NCBI GenBank assembly: GCA_007922305.1
Contig: ML677374.1
Span: forward strand, 14,247,080 to 14,311,079
From: Dermatemys mawii
Lineage: Eukaryota > Chordata > Testudines > Dermatemydidae
DNA length: 64,000 nt
Reading direction: 5' to 3'
Positions 60,040 through 64,000 of the stretch are shown here, piece by piece. The notes beneath the pieces are model-generated. The model ran no database searches. It was not told the origin of the DNA and saw only the letters and a program-made list of their open reading frames with translations. Made by a program: the position numbers and the translations under genes. The stretch's first letter is position 1; every line of letters starts with the position of its first letter.

Positions 60040-60200
60040 TACTATTCCTATTTTTACATATGCGAAACTGAAGTACAGGGTAGCTTAAGTGACTTGCCCA
60101 AAGTCACACACGGGAAGTCTGTGGCTGAGCAGGGAATTGAACCCAGTCCTCTGGAGTCCAATTTCAATGCCTGTCTGCTAGTCTAGACCTCCTCCCTTAA
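60040..60200 (-). repeat. MIR-like SINE, minus strand
   Basis: 'gtgacttgcccaaagtcaca' and 'gggaattgaacccagtcctc' are the inverse of the MIR/tRNA-SINE phrases 'gtgaccttgggcaagtcac' and 'gggttcaaatccc'. Confidence 0.75.
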
Positions 60201-60217
60201 ATAGATAATACAGAGTA

Positions 60218-60350
60218 GGACAGGAAACAAAGGCAGAGAGGTGAAGTGATTGCCAAAGGTCAGTCAGCGGATCAGTAGCTGAGTCAGAGAGAAAACCCAT
60301 GACACCCAATATCCAGTACAGGAGCCTTATCCACTCTCTAGGTGGACTGC
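60218..60350 (-). repeat. Second MIR-like SINE, minus strand
   Basis: 'gaggtgaagtgattgccaaa', 'ggtcagtcagcggatcagta' and 'ccagtacaggagccttatcc' repeat the order of the preceding SINE. It is adjacent and in the same orientation. Confidence 0.65.
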
Positions 60351-60792
60351 CCTGACAGTAGAGATCAGGTAAGGTGCTCTTACTACCAGTCTCTAGAAGT
60401 TAGGACCTGGAGATTGGAGTCCATGTCCTGAGTGAAGGGTCCTCACTTCTAAAATTAGCCTCCTTCTTTGGTCTAACATAGACTGAGACTGATGACCTCT
60501 AGGGCAGCATATACAACGATAGAAAGTATAAAGTATTTGGAAAGTATACACAGCTTGTCCTAAACTGTGATATGTACTGTTCCTATGCACTATTAAATAG
60601 TTGTCACATTACATTTCAGAGGTGGATGGATTTTATTAAGTCTGGAAAAATTTCTTTATAAAACTCTTGTATCAGTTTGTCAGATTTCTAAAGGGCTTTC
60701 AAATCCTTGTGGATGAAATGCTCTCTGTATGACCGTAAATTATTATATGCCTGGATTTTTATCAACATCTTTGGGTGACATGTATCGTCTCA

Positions 60793-60953
60793 GGCTATGT
60801 CTTCATTAGAAACATTGCAGAAAAATTCTTCTGTCAACCTAGCACTGTCTACACTGGGGGTTAGGTCAGCTTAATTACATTACTATGGGATATGGATTTT
60901 TCATACCCCTGGTGTAGCTGGGTCAACCTAACTTTTTGTGTAGATGTGGGCTT
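60793..60953. mobile_element. Harbinger-like MITE
   Basis: The ends are GGCTATGTCTTCATTAG and TTTGTGTAGATGTGGGC. The inside 'tctgtcaacctagcactgtc' and 'gggtcaacctaacttttt' resembles the MITE family of 59036. Confidence 0.6.
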
Positions 60954-61075
60954 AGTGAACTTCCTTCCATAATATCAACAGAAGCCCTCAGTATTAAAAA
61001 CACAATCTTCTCTTGTGTAGGTGGGTTTAGCTCATTCTCTCAATAGAATGCTGTGTAGCATTGCTAGAGTTGTCA

Positions 61076-61160
61076 TCATAGAATCTCAGGGATGAAAGGG
61101 ACCTCAGGAGGTACCTCGTCCAACCCCCTGCTCAAAGTAGGATCAGTCCCCAACTAAATC
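61076..61160 (-). repeat. CR1 LINE 3' end, minus strand
   Basis: 'catagaatctcagggatgaa', 'agggacctcaggaggtacct' and 'cgtccaaccccctgctcaaa' are the inverse of a CR1 terminus ('ttggatgaggtgacctc...attctatg'). Confidence 0.75.
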
Positions 61161-61239
61161 CCACCCCAGTCGTTATCTGTAGTGATACCTGTACATATAG
61201 TAAGGAAGTAAAGGCGTGGGGGGGGGGGTGTGTCTGGAA

Positions 61240-61425
61240 ATATGATTTCTATGCCTAACCTTGCCATACAGTCTTCCAGTATGACCTTGGGCAGGTCACT
61301 TACCCTGTGCCTCCATTTCCCTATCTGTAAAACAAAGGCAATACTAATAGAGTGTTGTGAATCTTAATTATTTGCAAAGTGTTTTGAGATCAGTGGATAG
61401 AAGGTGCCATAGATGCACAACATAT
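61240..61425 (+). repeat. MIR-like SINE, plus strand
   Basis: 'tatgaccttgggcaggtcac', 'ttaccctgtgcctccatttc', 'cctatctgtaaaacaaaggc' and 'gcaaagtgttttgagatcag' give the MIR core and its 3' extension in forward order. Confidence 0.8.
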
Positions 61426-62318
61426 TATTTTGGAGGCTGCAAAAACCTGTAGGATCCTTTGGGAATAAAAATGGCAGGTAGTGAGCTACAGATTTGCATT
61501 TCTAGTCTGCTCAAAAACATGGTCATATTACTGCTACCTCATCCTCCCTCTCTTCAACTCTCAGCCATTTGTTTATTTCACCCATCTGGTTTGTCTTGTC
61601 ATTTACCAGGATTATAAGATCCCTGGGATCAGAGCTGCATTTGTATTAAATGTTTGTACAGCACCTGAAACAATGACACTGCTGGAACACAAATACATAT
61701 TTTGCCCCTTTTCAATCAGTGCAGCTAGTTAAAGTTCAGGGCCCGGGGGCACGTTCCACTAGGAAGTAACTCATGGAGTCTGATATTTTCTTTGATGCTG
61801 TCTTTTACATGAAATGTACAAAGTCTTGTGCCTCCATATGTAGCAGGAACTAAGAACATGAGGCGCATTTTCTAAGGCCTTGTCTACACTGGTAAGTTTC
61901 TGTACAGTAAAGCAGCTTTCTGTGCTGTAACTCCTGAGATGTACACACTGCCAAGCCACTTGGTGCGCAGAAACTCCCCAGTCGTAGCGCTCAGAAAAAC
62001 CCCACCCCAACAAGAGGTGCGCTGGGGCTGCAGTGCCAATGTAGACACCGTGGCGATTACAGCGCTATGATTAGCCTCCGGGAGGTGTCCCATAATGCTG
62101 GTTCTTCCCAAGAGCCACATGCCCAGTGTACAGCAGGATCTGGGAAGTGATTCACCCTGCGGCTGCTCACCATTTTGGGGGTCTTGTGGCTCGTGTGCTT
62201 GCCTGGGTCAGCCTGCTAGTGACAGGTGTGTGAGTACTGGCTGTGTTTTAAATCACAGTGTTGTCTGTGTTGCAAACAATACTGCTTCTGTCAAATGTTG
62301 CCTTTAAACTTCACAGAG

Positions 62319-62486
62319 ATGACCTTGGGAGCCCAGCCTCCCTCTTTGTTAGCAGCAGCAGAACGGCTGTGTAGAATTGGGAAGCGGCCAAGAAGAACTA
62401 AGGAGGACTTTCTCTGTGAAGTTATGATGGACTCCGCTGCCGAGAAACAGGAACAGGAGTGGTGGGACTGTGAGAAGAGGGACTGA
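62319..62486 (+). pseudogene. Harbinger MYB-like gene, exon 2 fragment
   Basis: It encodes 'QPPSLLAAAERLCRIGKRP' and 'RRTKEDFLCEVMMDSAAE', aligning with 'APSLLSTAERLRRLRKRP' and 'RRSKEDLVQQVMQQAVTE' of the element at 9930. The acceptor-like TTCACAG precedes it. It ends at TGA (62484-62486) shortly before the deletion junction. Confidence 0.8.
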
Positions 62487-62529
62487 AAGGAGAACGCGGC
62501 ACACCAGAAAGAAGCCACGGAGTAGCTAC

Positions 62530-62650
62530 CAACCGTGGCAAGATCAATGTCACGTTCCTCTTGCCTTTGTAGTTTAAGGAATAACTCCACTGCCACTCGT
62601 GACGTGTTGATCAGAGCGAGCAGCATACAGATCAGCAGTTTGGGATCCAT
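62530..62650 (-). pseudogene. Harbinger transposase, N-terminal fragment
   Basis: From ATG at 62650 it reads 'MDPKLLICMLLALINTSRVA' and on to 'VELFLKLQRQEERD', parallel to 'MNPELLRNMLTTVASTS' of the large element. The upstream frame also keeps 'IPAIPVLLSTFGAIFQQF' (compare 'IPAIPVFPSTSGTIFQRF'). The HTH and DDE domains are absent. Confidence 0.75.
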
Positions 62651-63000
62651 CCCTGCAGCCTGAAAGATGCAGGGCATGCAATACACAAACTGTTGAAAGA
62701 TGGCGCCAAATGTGGACAGAAGCACAGGGATTGCTGGGATGCGAAGCCATGTATCACGGGGCATTGGGACATGACCCAGCATGCCCTGCAACCCCCTCTG
62801 TCTTGCCACAGGTTTTAGCGGCAAAAGAGAAAGAGGTGCTCTGTGAGATAGCAGCCCAGAGTGCACCACTCTGAATACCGCTGCAAGTGCCGCCAGTGTG
62901 AACATGTTATTGCGCAGGCAGCTGTCAGTGTAAACACAAAACAGGTTTTCCTTCTGTGCTCTCTGAGCAGCGCTGTAACTTTGCCAGTGTAGATATGCTC

Positions 63001-64000
63001 TTAGTTTACAGCCTCAATCCTCTTTAAATAAGAGAGCGAAAAGCTTCCCTCTTCCTTTTTCCAGGGTCACATTGAACACACTGACTACAGCATTCTTGCT
63101 TTTTGTCTCTGCCTCTCTCTGCTCGGCTTTCCTTCCTTCAGCCACTTGTGGACACACACAAGATATAAACAATACTTAGCAGAAGCCTTCCTGATTGGGC
63201 TCACAACCCCCTTTTGTCTTAGGTGGGGGGTTTCTGATTAACTCATCCTGACAGTTCTGTTAATTAAAGGGTGCACTAAGACCCAATCTCAATGAGGATT
63301 AAACAAACCCATAACAAGGTTTCACCCAGTTCATAACAATAACAAAAGTGCTCTAATATAAAATCAGATTAAAAATCTTACATCTGTTCCAACTAACACC
63401 TAAATTAGTTGTAATGGAAATAGACTAGAGAAACAGGTTATTTTCCTCTTTTTTGTTTGTTTGTTTACTATGTATTTTGACAGTACTTTGTAGACTCCCA
63501 GGATTACCTATCAGCGGAATACCATTGGGGCTGTTTTTTTCTCTTTACCTTGCTAGATTTCATGTTGACAGCATCACTGTAAAGTTCCACCAACTTGGCC
63601 ATCACTGCATCTCCCCAGCACATCCCTCTCAACCTGCAAAGGTTCAAAAATGGGATGCAGTTTTTGACAACGATCTAAAATCAGCAGCACAAAACTACTA
63701 ATGTAAGAAACAGTGCTCTGTGATTTGTTCCATTTGTGGGGGTAAAATATTTAATTTTAGGCTAGTTTTATGGTTAATTAGAGAAAACGTCACCCCCAAC
63801 ACTTTAGTGTAAATAAATCTATGTCAGTATCATGATCCTTTATTTCTAATGTATATCTCAACAATAAAAGTGAGGGATCATCAAATGTGTGGGGAACATA
63901 GGTAATTCTGGGATTAAAAATGACATCCCTCAAAACAAGGGACACTTGAGAAACATGCTCTAACATGTAAGCGCCAGAATCCATGATCTCTCATGAAGTG
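63001..64000. other. Unassigned right edge
   Basis: AT-rich sequence with a GTTT microsatellite (about 63453-63468). No exon, repeat or RNA gene recognised. By human gene order the next gene would be ANKFY1, but none of it is visible here. Confidence 0.5.

Larger units (their letters stand above)
61875..63000. mobile_element. Internally deleted Harbinger element
   Basis: The ends are GGCCTTGTCTACACTGG and GCCAGTGTAGATATGCTC, flanked by CTAA and TTAG. It keeps the start of MYB-gene exon 2 (plus strand, 62319-62486) and the N-terminal part of the transposase (minus strand, from 62650 downward). The MYB domain, the DDE domain and everything between them are missing. It is related to, but clearly diverged from, the element at 9930. 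Confidence 0.8.

Noticed and set aside
1..64000. CRISPR array, bacterial defence system, integrated virus, tRNA or rRNA gene
   Set aside because: No regularly spaced repeats, no operon-like gene clusters, no viral gene frames and no cloverleaf with box A/B outside SINE-like repeats were seen. A systematic tRNA or covariance search was not possible by eye.

Overview
This is vertebrate nuclear DNA, most probably from a turtle (a crocodilian is the main alternative). The signs are split genes with GT-AG introns, one CpG island in otherwise AT-rich DNA, reptile-type CR1 LINE tails, MIR-like SINEs, many short palindromic DNA transposons, and a Harbinger element of the MYB/SANT plus HARBI1-like type. 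There is no prokaryotic gene organisation, CRISPR array or viral gene.

Two host genes are supported. The first coding exon of a spinster-family transporter, probably SPNS3, lies on the minus strand at 1121-1346; the rest of the gene runs off the left edge. UBE2G1, encoding a ubiquitin-conjugating E2 enzyme, lies on the plus strand. Its CDS is in five exons (19825-19870, 38935-39037, 45059-45156, 46404-46582, 51398-51484) that sum to 513 nt (170 aa plus stop) with matching splice phases throughout. A sixth exon starting at 54586 is entirely 3'UTR. The two genes are divergent, which is the SPNS3/UBE2G1 order I recall from human chromosome 17p13.

The 18 kb between the two genes is transposon-rich. 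Its centrepiece is a 4.4-kb Harbinger element (9930-14344) with TTA target duplications, inserted in the middle of an older fold-back MITE. It carries two convergent genes. One is a MYB/SANT-like DNA-binding protein on the plus strand, broken by a frameshift in a G run. The other is a DDE transposase on the minus strand with a full open frame, in which the first catalytic aspartate is replaced by glycine. An unexplained 100-codon antisense frame lies in the intron of the MYB gene. A shorter, internally deleted relative is at 61875-63000.

The UBE2G1 introns contain three related hAT-type elements with 8-bp target duplications, several Harbinger-like MITEs, CR1 fragments in both orientations (one pair inverted), an old reverse-transcriptase remnant and homopolymer runs. 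The region from 54.6 to about 59.0 kb has no repeat I recognise and includes the long 3'UTR. From 59 kb to the end there are MITEs, MIRs, a CR1 tail and the second Harbinger derivative. All repeat assignments come from pattern recognition without a database search.
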